Assembly: GCA_964627805.1 (NCBI GenBank)
Contig: CAZVLA010000036.1
Coordinates: forward strand, 1-64,000
Length of the DNA stretch: 64,000 nucleotides
Direction: 5' to 3'
DNA from: CAZAMI01 sp964627805
GTDB lineage: Archaea > Thermoproteota > Thermoprotei_A > Sulfolobales > NBVN01
Below are positions 24,831-33,219 of this stretch, in pieces. A program made the position numbers and the translations under genes. The notes below the pieces were generated by a model. It was not told the DNA's origin, searched no databases, and saw only the letters and a program-made list of their open reading frames with translations. Position 1 is the first letter of the stretch. Each line of letters opens with the position of its first letter.

Positions 24831-25871
24831 GTGGTTAGGGTACGTATTAAGGTACTAGGTACTGAGTCTTTAGGTGTTAGGGGCTTATCGTGCTTTATTG
24901 AGTATAGGGGTGTTAAGGTAGTTATTGATCCTGGGGTCGCCCTAGGTTTTAGTAGGTACGGACTACATCCACACCCCATTCAAGCACTTACTGGTTACTG
25001 CGTTAGGGGTGAGTTACTTAATTCCCTACTAAGTACTGACTACGTAGTCATTAGTCACTTACACGGTGATCACGTGCCCTTAGTTAATGCTAACCCATTC
25101 CAACTACCTATTCAGTTAGTTAGGTTGAGGGAGGGTAGTGAGGTACTCCTACCCGTACCTACTGAGGGCTTAGGTAGGTTGTTTAGGCGTAGGTTTAGGG
25201 GGTTGATTAGGTACTTAAGTAACTCAATTAAACTACTTACTCACCCACCACATCATGAAGGCCCATTAAGTATTTACTGGCCCCTACCCCACGGACTTAA
25301 CTCAAGTACTTACGTAGCTATTACCTCAGTAAACTTCAGTAACTTAAGGTTCGTTCACGCACCGGGTTCTCAGTTAGTACTTAGGGGTTCCGTGGAGTTA
25401 ATAAGTAGGTTAAGACCTGATGTAGTAGTTATTGATGGGCCACCGATATATAGGTACGTTAATGACTTAAGCACGTACTCACTACTCCTTAGGAAGTCCT
25501 TAGAGGGTGTTAGGGAGTTAGTTAGGGTCTGTGACGTCGTTATTATTGACCACCACGTACTTAGGTGTAGTGAGGGTCTTGAGTGGGTTAAGTGGGTTGG
25601 GGAGTTATTTAGTGGTGTCGCTAACGTATTAACAGCTGCTGATTACTTAGGTAGGGACCCCCTACTCCTTGAGGCTTGGAGGAGGTCCCTCTACGAGTTA
25701 GTTAAGGTACCTAATGACTGGTTCTTAAGTAGGGATTCCTTCATGAAGTACTTAAGTATGTGTAGGAGGTACTACGACTTAATTATGGACTCAGTACTTA
25801 GGGGTTGTGGTGTCGTTAGGGATGAATTAAGTTTTAAGTACTTACTTAAGTCCCTACTAATTAATGATTAA
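24831..25871 (+). CDS. UPF0282 family MBL-fold metallohydrolase
   Basis: 346 residues. It starts with the beta-sandwich VRIKVLGTESLGVRGLSCFIEY and VVIDPGVALGFSRYGLHPHP, a hallmark of archaeal UPF0282. The metal motif His76-Leu-His78-Gly-Asp80-His81 is in VVISHLHGDHVP. A later acidic residue is in VVVIDGPPIYRY and His residues in VVIIDHHVL. The function of the family has not been shown. It ends with a four-base overlap into the convergent DUF47 gene. Confidence 0.85.
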   Translation: MVRVRIKVLGTESLGVRGLSCFIEYRGVKVVIDPGVALGFSRYGLHPHPIQALTGYCVRGELLNSLLSTDYVVISHLHGDHVPLVNANPFQLPIQLVRLREGSEVLLPVPTEGLGRLFRRRFRGLIRYLSNSIKLLTHPPHHEGPLSIYWPLPHGLNSSTYVAITSVNFSNLRFVHAPGSQLVLRGSVELISRLRPDVVVIDGPPIYRYVNDLSTYSLLLRKSLEGVRELVRVCDVVIIDHHVLRCSEGLEWVKWVGELFSGVANVLTAADYLGRDPLLLEAWRRSLYELVKVPNDWFLSRDSFMKYLSMCRRYYDLIMDSVLRGCGVVRDELSFKYLLKSLLIND

Positions 25872-26554
25872 ATCCTAAGTATAGCTACTGACCTAATAAC
25901 GTCTGCTGAGTCCTCACACCTATCTGCTGAGTTCTCAACAGCATCTACTACCTCCTTAGCTACTATACATGCTGATGGCCTGGACTCATCACAGAACTTA
26001 AGTACCTTAGCTAGTGCGTTTATCCTTAACTCATCAACTTCCTCCTCAATACTCTCAACCCTATCAGCTAGTTCTAGTGACTTCCTAGGGTCCCTACTTA
26101 ACTCCTCAATAGCTTCCTTAAGTAATTCAGTAGCTTCACGTACCTTCCTAACCATACTAAGTACTAACTCCTTAATACCCTCACTAACTACGTTAGGCTC
26201 TACTAAGCAAGCCCTCCTAGTAGCTGCTTTTAGGTAGACAGCTATGTCGTCATTAATCAGTACTAACCTAACTAACTCCTCCCTACTTATTGGGTGTATC
26301 AACCCCTTAGATAGCTCCTTAAGTAACTCACGCTTAATAGCGTCAGCCTCACCCTCTAGCCTATGGACCTCCCTACATAGGCCCTTAAAGCCCTCTGAAT
26401 CACCTCTTAAGAACCTACTGAAGAGTTCCTCAGTAGCCTTAGCTACCTCAATTACCTTACTTAAGTGCTTAATAGCTCCGGTAAGTACTTGAGCCTCAAC
26501 CCTCCTACTAACCCAGGCCCACGTTGACCCACCCAACCTAATCACCTCATACAT
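25868..26554 (-). CDS. DUF47 family protein (PhoU-like), partner of the phosphate transporter
   Basis: 228 residues, nearly all helical. It shows the two PhoU-like repeats, with acidic metal-binding patches in VHRLEGEADAIKRELLKEL and VESIEEEVDELR. The C-terminal VVDAVENSADRCEDSADVIR is characteristic of TIGR00153/DUF47. Such proteins are encoded next to PiT transporters and probably regulate them, as PhoU does for Pst. The start overlaps the end of the transporter gene by eight bases. There is no membrane segment. Confidence 0.85.
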   Translation of the reverse strand: MYEVIRLGGSTWAWVSRRVEAQVLTGAIKHLSKVIEVAKATEELFSRFLRGDSEGFKGLCREVHRLEGEADAIKRELLKELSKGLIHPISREELVRLVLINDDIAVYLKAATRRACLVEPNVVSEGIKELVLSMVRKVREATELLKEAIEELSRDPRKSLELADRVESIEEEVDELRINALAKVLKFCDESRPSACIVAKEVVDAVENSADRCEDSADVIRSVAILRI

Positions 26555-27587
26555 GTAGTGTAGTTATTAATAAGTACCTAATACATAGTGAGGTAACGGC
26601 TGTTATGGGTACGGTTAGGAGCCATGAAGCAACTATCTTAGCGAAGGTACCCCAATTAACTCCCTTCCTACCGTACTTAGCTAGCCCAACACCTAAGACA
26701 GCCGATACTGAGGCGTGTGTAGTTGATATGGGCATACCCCAACCCCACACCATCATCGGTACCGTAGTGAATACCCAAACAACTAATGCGTTAGCTAACC
26801 CAGCTGCTGAGCCCGTTACGTAGTCTAACCTAGTTATCCTGTACGCTACGGTCCTAATTACCCTCCTACCTAGTGTGAAACCACCTATTGATATACCTAC
26901 AGCACCTAAAGCAGCTAGTGGTAGGGCTACTTGAGGTGTGAAGGTATTTACTGAAGTACCTGAGGCAGTAACTACAGCTACGTAAACACCCGTTGCGTTA
27001 CCTACGTCATTAGCTCCGAAGGAGTATGCTGAGTAGGCTAACCCAGCAATTAGTAATGCCCTAAAGATCTTCTCAGTATTGAATCCCCTACTACTTAACC
27101 TACGTGATAGGGACGTGAATGATTTGTAGAAGGTAGCTGCTAAGGCCATAGCTCCTAAGGGTGATACTACCCAACTCATGAATACCTTAGTAAGTACTGA
27201 GTAGTTAATGCTCTCACTATACCCTAGGAGTAGGTAGGTAAGCCCAATACCTAGTACTGAACCAACTGATGATTGGGTAGTCGATATTGGTAGTCCCTTG
27301 TAGGAGGCTAGGGTTATCCATAGGGCAGTAGTTAATGAAGCGACTACAGCATCCATTACGCACCTAATACTAGCTATCCCCTTACCGAAGGTCTTAATAA
27401 CCATCCAACCCTGAATAACCGCACCTACGAACGCGAAGAAACTAAAGAGAGCTACTGCTGACTTAAGCGTTAAGGCACCAGAACCTACTGCGGTATTCGT
27501 TGGGTTAGCAGCGTCGTTAGTACCTATACACCACGCTATGTAGGTAGCTAACCCTAGACCCAGTATCACTAGTGGGTTAATCAGCAT
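26547..27587 (-). CDS. pitA: PiT-family inorganic phosphate transporter
   Basis: 346 residues with about ten membrane segments. The two inverted PiT signatures are present: GTNDAANPTNTAVGSGAL near the N-terminus and SFGANDVGNATGVYVA in the middle. PISTTQSSVGSVLG and PISTTHASVSAVLG also mark the repeats. It imports phosphate (or a metal-phosphate) using an ion gradient. The ATG at 27587 follows GGTGGT; the frame opens four codons earlier. It is followed by its DUF47 partner. A large hairpin lies upstream at 27768-27816. Confidence 0.92.
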   Translation of the reverse strand: MLINPLVILGLGLATYIAWCIGTNDAANPTNTAVGSGALTLKSAVALFSFFAFVGAVIQGWMVIKTFGKGIASIRCVMDAVVASLTTALWITLASYKGLPISTTQSSVGSVLGIGLTYLLLGYSESINYSVLTKVFMSWVVSPLGAMALAATFYKSFTSLSRRLSSRGFNTEKIFRALLIAGLAYSAYSFGANDVGNATGVYVAVVTASGTSVNTFTPQVALPLAALGAVGISIGGFTLGRRVIRTVAYRITRLDYVTGSAAGLANALVVWVFTTVPMMVWGWGMPISTTHASVSAVLGVGLAKYGRKGVNWGTFAKIVASWLLTVPITAVTSLCIRYLLITTLHV

Positions 27588-27767
27588 GAGCACCACCAAA
27601 CAAACTACTCACTCCGAGTGGTAGTCTACTTAAGAGTTAAAAGATTGGGACTACCTAATTAATTAACTCATTAAGGAGCTACTACGTAACTACGAAGTAG
27701 TTAGGAGGCCGTATTAAGGCACTCCCGTTAGCTAAATAATTAGATATAGCTTAACTAGTTTAGAACT

Positions 27768-27816
27768 ACTCAATAACCCTACCCACTCCATAAGTGGTTA
27801 GGAGGTGGTATTGAGT
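27768..27816 (-). terminator. Long imperfect hairpin between the PstS-like and PiT genes
   Basis: ACTCAATA (27768-27775) and TATTGAGT (27809-27816) are perfect 8-bp arms. CC/GG pair next to them (27777-27778 with 27807-27808), and the inside is closed by CCACT (27783-27787) and AGTGG (27793-27797). It lies 29 bases after the stop of the PstS-like gene in its direction of transcription. It could stop transcription or control read-through into the PiT gene. The rest of the 245-bp gap shows nothing else. Confidence 0.45.
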
Positions 27817-27844
27817 CTAAATAGCTCTATAGGTACTTAATCAC

Positions 27845-28837
27845 TTACTTACTCTCTGAAGGTAATGGTACGTAACCACTGATTAAGTACTTACTACCCC
27901 TACTCACTAACCACTTAATGAACTCCTTAACTAAGCTTGAGTTAGGTAGGTCATTAACTGACTTACTAATTACTAAGTACTGTACGTACGTCATTGGGTA
28001 TGAGTTAGGTCCTTCAGACTCAATAATACTTACTAACTCACTCCTTAAGCTACTGAAGCTACTTAGTCTTAACCCATTAACTGACGACTTCATCGACTCA
28101 TTAGTTGGTAGTACGTACCTACCGTACCTATTCATTACTGAAGCTACGTGGAGTCCGTACTTAATAGCCTCACTTAAGCTTACGTAACCTAGTGAGTATG
28201 GTGTCTTAAGTACCCCCTCAGCTACGTCACACTCCTTAACGTAGCCATTACCGTACTTAAGGCTTAAGGACTTACTAATGAATCCCCACTCACTAGGTAC
28301 TAACTCATGTAGGTACGTGGTCAGTACTTCATTAAGGCTTGAGGGTGTCCTTAAGTAATTAATTATGATTTCCTTATGGGGTAGGTAATTAGCTACTTCA
28401 GGATTTAACTCCTTAATCCTCGGGTCGTCCCAGTACCTCACTTCATGCTTAAGTATTAAAGCTATGACTTCAGGACTTAGTCTTAAGTGGTAATTACTGG
28501 GTAGTTCAGGGATGTTGTAGGTGATTACTAGGGCTGAGAGGCTTAGCGGTACCTTAGTAACTCCCGTACTTGGTGGTTCATTAGTTACTAGTAAGTAATC
28601 ACTACTTAAGTACTTACTACTACCACTAACTAACCTAATGACTAACCCCTTAACACCGAATGATTTAACCCAAGCCTTGAGTTGGGGTAGTAGGGACTCG
28701 TCATTAGTTACTACCGTGACTGACTTAATTAGTGATGGGTTAGTTACTTCTAATGGCTTAAGTACGGTCATGGCTAGGGAGGAAACAATAATGACTATAC
28801 CTAATGTTACGTAGCATAGGAGCTTCATGTAGTACAT
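27845..28837 (-). CDS. PstS-like periplasmic phosphate-binding protein
   Basis: 330 residues. An N-terminal hydrophobic segment (LLCYVTLGIVIIVSSLAMTV) is a signal peptide or anchor. The PstS-like core shows LRLSPEVIALILKHEVRYWDD followed by PRIKEL, close to the usual 'L....I..IF.G.I..W.DP.I..LNP'. The Ser/Gly-rich phosphate loop 'RSDGSGT' is here RTPSSLNEV, so key phosphate ligands look altered. Late elements GYVSLSEAIKYGL and YPMTYVQYLVI also match PstS. No PstC, PstA or PstB genes are nearby; it stands beside a PiT transporter. It may bind another ligand or act as a surface phosphate scavenger. Confidence 0.6.
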   Translation of the reverse strand: MYYMKLLCYVTLGIVIIVSSLAMTVLKPLEVTNPSLIKSVTVVTNDESLLPQLKAWVKSFGVKGLVIRLVSGSSKYLSSDYLLVTNEPPSTGVTKVPLSLSALVITYNIPELPSNYHLRLSPEVIALILKHEVRYWDDPRIKELNPEVANYLPHKEIIINYLRTPSSLNEVLTTYLHELVPSEWGFISKSLSLKYGNGYVKECDVAEGVLKTPYSLGYVSLSEAIKYGLHVASVMNRYGRYVLPTNESMKSSVNGLRLSSFSSLRSELVSIIESEGPNSYPMTYVQYLVISKSVNDLPNSSLVKEFIKWLVSRGSKYLISGYVPLPSESK

Positions 28838-28929
28838 CCCACTTAAGCACCCATGGATGCGTGGTTAATTTAGGCTAAATCCCTTACCTACCTAGTAAAT
28901 ATAGGTATATAGAGTTGATGTAGGGCTAA

Positions 28930-29075
28930 AGGACCTACTAAGGAGTACCTACTACTAGGGAGTAGTACCTACTCAAGAAGGAGAGGGAGGGGGTGTTACG
29001 CGGTGAATACGTCCCCGGAACCCTCATCCCTACCGCTTACGCGGGTGTCGGGCCCCTCTACTTAGTTGTTGCTGA
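28930..29075 (+). ncRNA. Candidate structured RNA or very small gene in a GC-rich islet
   Basis: A TATA-like AAATATAGGTATATAG (28897-28912) is followed by an ACTACT/AGTAGT hairpin (28951-28966) and then a GC-rich block. AGAGGG (28982-28987) pairs with CCCTCT (29054-29059), and GCGGT (29000-29004) with ACCGC (29032-29036). An alternative reading is a 40-codon frame from GTG 28993 to TAA 29115 (LRGEYVPGTLIPTAYAGVGP), which would overlap the M24 gene end. I cannot choose between these two readings. Confidence 0.3.
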
Positions 29076-29091
29076 AGTAATTAAGTTTAGG

Positions 29092-30186
29092 TTAAAACCT
29101 AGTTACTTGCTCTAACCCATCCCTACCTAGGATGAAGGTATCCTCAATCTTAACCTGCCCGAGGCCCTCTATGAGTATTGGTGAGTGTATCATAGCTACT
29201 GCCATACCCTCCCTTAACTTAATGAATCTATGGCTAGGTACTATAGTAGTTATTGGTGGTTCCTCAACCTGAAGACCTACGCTGTGTAGGTAACCAAGTA
29301 CCCTATTATCTAGGAACCCGTACTTACGGTAGACCTTATCGAGCTCCATCATCACCTCAGAAGGCTTAACACCTGGCTTAGTCAGTTCCTTAGCTACTTC
29401 GTAGACCTCCTCAGCACACTTAAGTGCTTTACGACCTAACTCACTACTACCTACTATGAATGTCCTTGAGATGTTAGCGTAGTAGTTTAGGTAGTCAATA
29501 CCTAAGACAACCGTAACTGCCGTGCCCTCACGTACCTTAACACTACTTAATGGCTCAGCATGCACCCTAGGGTGGGGTCCCGCATTAACGTGTACCTTAG
29601 GCTCCTCAGAACCTAACTTAAGTGCTTGGTAGTAGGCTTCAGCAGCTACTTCAGTCTCACTAACTCCTGGCTTAATAGTACTAGCTACTACCTCCATGAC
29701 CTTAGAAGCTAACTCACCAGCCCTCCTAATAGCACTTAACTCATACTCATCCTTAACCATCCTCAACTCAGTAACTAACCCGGAAATATCAACGACGTCA
29801 ACACCGGGGTTCAGCCTCTTAAACATCTCGTAAAACAGTATGTAGGCATCCCTCTCAATACCGTACTCAAGACCAACAACCCTAAAACCACGCCCCCTAA
29901 CAGTACTTGATACCTTACCCATCAACTCACCACCATCCCTAAAAGTAACGACCTCACCAACCCATAGGTACTCACTAAAACCAACCTCCTCACCCTTAGG
30001 AACGAAGAATACGGGATCACCATCAGCAGGAACCAACATAGCAGGCCTCAACCACTTAAACCCAACTAAGTAAGTGAACGTAGACTTAACACGAACCATA
30101 GCAGCATCAACACCCCTAGACCTAAGACCCTCCTGAAAAGCCCTCAACCTCCTACGAAGAACCTCAACCGGGAACCTACGAACCAC
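29092..30186 (-). CDS. M24-fold protein (Xaa-Pro peptidase / creatinase-like) with eroded metal site
   Basis: 364 residues with the two-domain M24B layout: a creatinase_N domain (about 1-130) and the pita-bread domain (about 140-355). In active peptidases the block before 'ITRTF' holds two Asp, 11 residues apart. Here it reads LGIDYLNYYANISRTF, with Asn for the second Asp and a hydrophobic residue for the first. The His region survives as LGYLHSVGL, but the first Glu of 'EPG.Y' is replaced in AMIHSPILIEG. Only the last Glu (KIEDTF) is normal. So it may be a creatinase-like metal-free enzyme or a binding protein. Confidence 0.75.
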   Translation of the reverse strand: MVRRFPVEVLRRRLRAFQEGLRSRGVDAAMVRVKSTFTYLVGFKWLRPAMLVPADGDPVFFVPKGEEVGFSEYLWVGEVVTFRDGGELMGKVSSTVRGRGFRVVGLEYGIERDAYILFYEMFKRLNPGVDVVDISGLVTELRMVKDEYELSAIRRAGELASKVMEVVASTIKPGVSETEVAAEAYYQALKLGSEEPKVHVNAGPHPRVHAEPLSSVKVREGTAVTVVLGIDYLNYYANISRTFIVGSSELGRKALKCAEEVYEVAKELTKPGVKPSEVMMELDKVYRKYGFLDNRVLGYLHSVGLQVEEPPITTIVPSHRFIKLREGMAVAMIHSPILIEGLGQVKIEDTFILGRDGLEQVTRF

Positions 30187-30347
30187 ACTACCACCTACAC
30201 ATCAAGAACCAAGCAGGAAGGAATATATTAGACATTACGTAAGACCACAACACACTTAAACTTAACAACCCAACATATTAACCCACTACGTTAATGAGTT
30301 ACTCAGTAAGACCTATCACGGTATAGTACGTAATTAGTACTTGGTGG

Positions 30348-30821
30348 TTGGTATTAGTCGAGACTATTAATTATAGGAAGTTAAGGCTTCACCTAGATGT
30401 ACTTCATAACATCGTGAAGCACAAGTACTTAAGTAGCTCAATGCTTGAAGTAGTACGTTACTGGTATGAATCACGTGGAGATATTGAGGATACTGAAGTC
30501 CTAGCATTAGTAGCTGCACTCTATGATTTCCAGATGAGGGTAGTTACTATTAAGAATAACTTCATGACTATACTGAAGTACTTAGACTCTAAAGGACTTA
30601 GGTTCATTGACTTATCTAATGAGGAGGTGGCTAGGGAGGTATTTAAGTTAGTTAAGGACAGAAGTAAGTTCTTCCACAGATTTGACCCAGTCATGAGAGT
30701 ACTGCCCATACTCACGAAGTCAGTAGCTAATGCGGGGCTAAGGGAGGTAGCTAGGAGGTACTCATGGGATATTGAATTGCTTACTAGGAAGCTATTGGAG
30801 CGTGTGGGTCTCAGTACTTAA
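30348..30821 (+). CDS. N-terminal half of a split DUF2400 (TIGR02757) HhH-GPD-like protein
   Basis: 157 residues. It matches the first half of DUF2400 proteins from memory of the family: a YESRGDIEDTEVLALVAALY block (usual 'YEDP.D.E..G..AA..A') followed by VVTIKNNFMTILKYL. The 'HRF' block is FFHRFDPVMRVLPILTKSV. The frame stops at 30821, just where the family would continue, and the continuation is in the +1 frame from about 30805. It starts with TTG after GGTGG. Either this is a frameshifted gene, two cooperating polypeptides, or a programmed frameshift. Confidence 0.65.
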   Translation: MVLVETINYRKLRLHLDVLHNIVKHKYLSSSMLEVVRYWYESRGDIEDTEVLALVAALYDFQMRVVTIKNNFMTILKYLDSKGLRFIDLSNEEVAREVFKLVKDRSKFFHRFDPVMRVLPILTKSVANAGLREVARRYSWDIELLTRKLLERVGLST

Positions 30822-31746
30822 TAACTTAGGTATTAAGCGTAGGTACTCATTAATTCAGTTCCTTAAAGGTATTAAATGCTCATGTAGGGAGGACCTACTA
30901 AGTAATGTTAAGTGCATACTACCACTACCTAATCATTCAGTAACCTATAAGAGAGTGAATCTATTCCTTAGGTGGTTAGTTAGGGATGAGTACCCTGACT
31001 TAGGCTTATGGGGCTTCATAAGTAAGAGTAAGTTGATTATCCCATTAGATACGGGAATACTGAGAGTTGTTGGTAGGATGTTGGGTAGGGGTGAGTTAAG
31101 GAGGGGTAGGGAGTCACTTAATGTAGTTATGAGGTTCTTAAGGTCAGTAAATCCTGAAGATCCCGTTAAGTATGACTTCATACTTTCTAGACCATCAATA
31201 CTGGGTTGGTGTAAGGCTAGTATTGAGGAATCGAATTGTGATATATGCTACTTAAGGAATCTATGCTTAACTGGTAGGTCGTGGAGGTATAGGGAACCTA
31301 GGAAAGTTAGTGAGTCTAGGGAGCACCTAACGGTTAAGGAGGTAATGCTTAGGATCATGATGAGGTTATTCAAGAAGCATAAATGCTGGACTGAGAAAGT
31401 AATTAATCATCACTTAAGACCCGATGTTTACTGTGAGAATTCAGATGTAGTGGTTGGTGAGGCTAAGGTTGTTAAGGGTAGGATACCTAATAGGTTATCT
31501 GATGTAGAAGGTCCTCAGCAAGTCATTAGGTACTTCAATACACTCGTTAATGAGCAAGGAGCTAATGTTAGGGCGGTAGTTCTTGCTTACTACTATAAGG
31601 GTAGGAAGTTACCTGAGGTTATTCTTGAAGCTATTAAGGAGAACATAGAGTACGCTAAGTTAAGTGTGATGAAGGGTAGGGACGTTAAGGTAATCCTAAT
31701 ACATGTAGGTGAGGAGGGTAGGGTAGTTAGTGTTATGGGTATTTAG
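30772..31746 (+). CDS. C-terminal half of DUF2400 with Fe-S motif, fused to a PD-(D/E)XK-like nuclease
   Basis: 324 residues as an open frame; the meaningful part begins near residue 14. Residues 57-140 carry the DUF2400 core: YKRVNLFLRWLVRDE, LGLWGFISKSKLIIPLDTGI and NPEDPVKYDFIL. Asp93 in PLDTGILRV corresponds to the catalytic Asp of EndoIII ('VDTH..R'). Cys147, 156, 159 and 165 make a C-x8-C-x2-C-x5-C cluster like the EndoIII Fe-S loop. Residues 186-324 form a separate domain with RPD(218) and GEAK (Glu230, Lys232), a PD-(D/E)XK nuclease pattern. A DNA-repair or defence role is inferred. The frame overlaps the preceding one by 50 bp. Confidence 0.65.
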   Translation: MNCLLGSYWSVWVSVLNNLGIKRRYSLIQFLKGIKCSCREDLLSNVKCILPLPNHSVTYKRVNLFLRWLVRDEYPDLGLWGFISKSKLIIPLDTGILRVVGRMLGRGELRRGRESLNVVMRFLRSVNPEDPVKYDFILSRPSILGWCKASIEESNCDICYLRNLCLTGRSWRYREPRKVSESREHLTVKEVMLRIMMRLFKKHKCWTEKVINHHLRPDVYCENSDVVVGEAKVVKGRIPNRLSDVEGPQQVIRYFNTLVNEQGANVRAVVLAYYYKGRKLPEVILEAIKENIEYAKLSVMKGRDVKVILIHVGEEGRVVSVMGI

Positions 31747-31748
31747 GA

Positions 31749-33116
31749 TTAACTAATTACCTTCACTAACGGTTCTGGTGTTGTGTATGGTCTTATCCTT
31801 ATGGTGTCTACTACGTATGGGTACCCACCGAATACGTATACTCTAGTGAATGTTGTGTATGTAGTGTCTACGGTCCTTACCTCAGCTACTTTAGTTCCGT
31901 TACTTAGGTAGACCTCAGCTATTAGGGTTCCGTTACTTAACCTTATGAATCTGTCGAAGTACCATATACCCTGCCCTAGACCAGGTACTGAGTCTATTGA
32001 GGCTATTATGGTTCCGTAGGAGTTCGTCCTCTTATCTATGAATACGTAGGGACCTACACCACCTAGTGTTGCTGATGGTATTGCGTAGACACCAACACCT
32101 ATTCCGTAACCATTCATTGAGTCATCAACAACCCCTACCCTATCCCACCAGCATGGTGTCTTACTTAACCTCATTACCCAAGCCTCTAGAGCGAATGAAC
32201 CCGTAAGTACCTTACCTAACTCCCTATAGCCTCCGTTAGGGTCGCAGTACACGTCCTTCTCTAGGCTGTAGGTACCGTCGTGACTTAATGAGTTGATTCT
32301 GTAGACGATACCTAATGACCAATTAACCCACTCAAACCTACCCTCGAAACTATCGAAGAATATGAATGTCCTGTATGGATTCATGTAGCTACCGTACGGG
32401 TTCCTACCTAAGGTTCTTGAGTACCCGTAGAACATGTATATAGTTACGTTTGAGTTAGCTGGTATGTAGGGGACCTTAACCCATATAGTACCTACTCTAG
32501 ACCCGTAGTCGAACCTCTCAATCCAGAAGTAGAGTGGGTTACCTCTTGAGTCAGCGAAGAATATGTCTGAACCATTAGGTAGTACGTACCCCCACCCACT
32601 CCATGAGGGTGTTAAGGTTACGTTAACTACGTAATTACGTAGTGACTCACCACTACGTTCAGTAATCACTACCTTAGACCACTTCATAACCATCAATGTA
32701 GGTAAGTCAGCTAACCTCAAACCAGTAACTACTGAGGACTCAACACCCCTACCACATACCTTAATGGAGAATACCTCATAATCACTTAAGTTAGTAGGTA
32801 CCGCTATCAAAGCCTCCGAATCAGCCCTCACTACGTAAGGACCTATACCCACCTTAACTACTGAACCACCAGTACTAATGAGTGCCTCATCAATAACCGC
32901 AGGTACTGAACCTACGTTCCTAACCCTAAGCACCAGTAACTTAAGTACGGGGTCACCCCTATACACGTCCTCAATAACTACTACGTTCTTAAGTACCGCC
33001 TCCTCACCCTTAATAATACCTGAGTAATTCACCGTAACGACTAGGATAACTAATGAAGTAGCTACCACGACCGCCAGTAAAGTAGCTACTGCTACGTAAC
33101 TACTCACACCACGCAT
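31749..33116 (-). CDS. Pilin-like surface protein with DUF2341 domain
   Basis: 455 residues from the ATG at 33116, which has GGGAG six bases upstream; the frame opens six codons earlier. The start MRG-VSSYVAVATLLAVVV is an archaeal class III (type IV prepilin) signal, cut after Gly by a PibD-type peptidase and leaving a hydrophobic pilin helix. Residues 140-230 hold a DUF2341 domain (FFADSRGNPLYFWIERFD, IWVKVPYIPANSNVTIYMFY), and the following part looks like a LamG-type beta sandwich. It could be a pseudopilin displaying a carbohydrate- or surface-binding module. It converges on the DUF2400-nuclease gene with only two bases between stops. Confidence 0.7.
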   Translation of the reverse strand: MRGVSSYVAVATLLAVVVATSLVILVVTVNYSGIIKGEEAVLKNVVVIEDVYRGDPVLKLLVLRVRNVGSVPAVIDEALISTGGSVVKVGIGPYVVRADSEALIAVPTNLSDYEVFSIKVCGRGVESSVVTGLRLADLPTLMVMKWSKVVITERSGESLRNYVVNVTLTPSWSGWGYVLPNGSDIFFADSRGNPLYFWIERFDYGSRVGTIWVKVPYIPANSNVTIYMFYGYSRTLGRNPYGSYMNPYRTFIFFDSFEGRFEWVNWSLGIVYRINSLSHDGTYSLEKDVYCDPNGGYRELGKVLTGSFALEAWVMRLSKTPCWWDRVGVVDDSMNGYGIGVGVYAIPSATLGGVGPYVFIDKRTNSYGTIIASIDSVPGLGQGIWYFDRFIRLSNGTLIAEVYLSNGTKVAEVRTVDTTYTTFTRVYVFGGYPYVVDTIRIRPYTTPEPLVKVIS

Positions 33117-33219
33117 TACGTACTCCCGCATCACTAATGAATTAATTACGGATAACCTATTAAGAGTATCACATAATAGTTACTTAAGGACTGAAGCCCT
33201 GAGTGAATTATTCAATGTA

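Noticed and set aside
29003..29015. GTGAATACGTCCC resembles a conserved motif near the 3' end of archaeal 16S rRNA
   Set aside because: The match, recalled from memory, is only about 13 bases and the following sequence does not continue into the rRNA. A chance match or protein-coding explanation is more likely.
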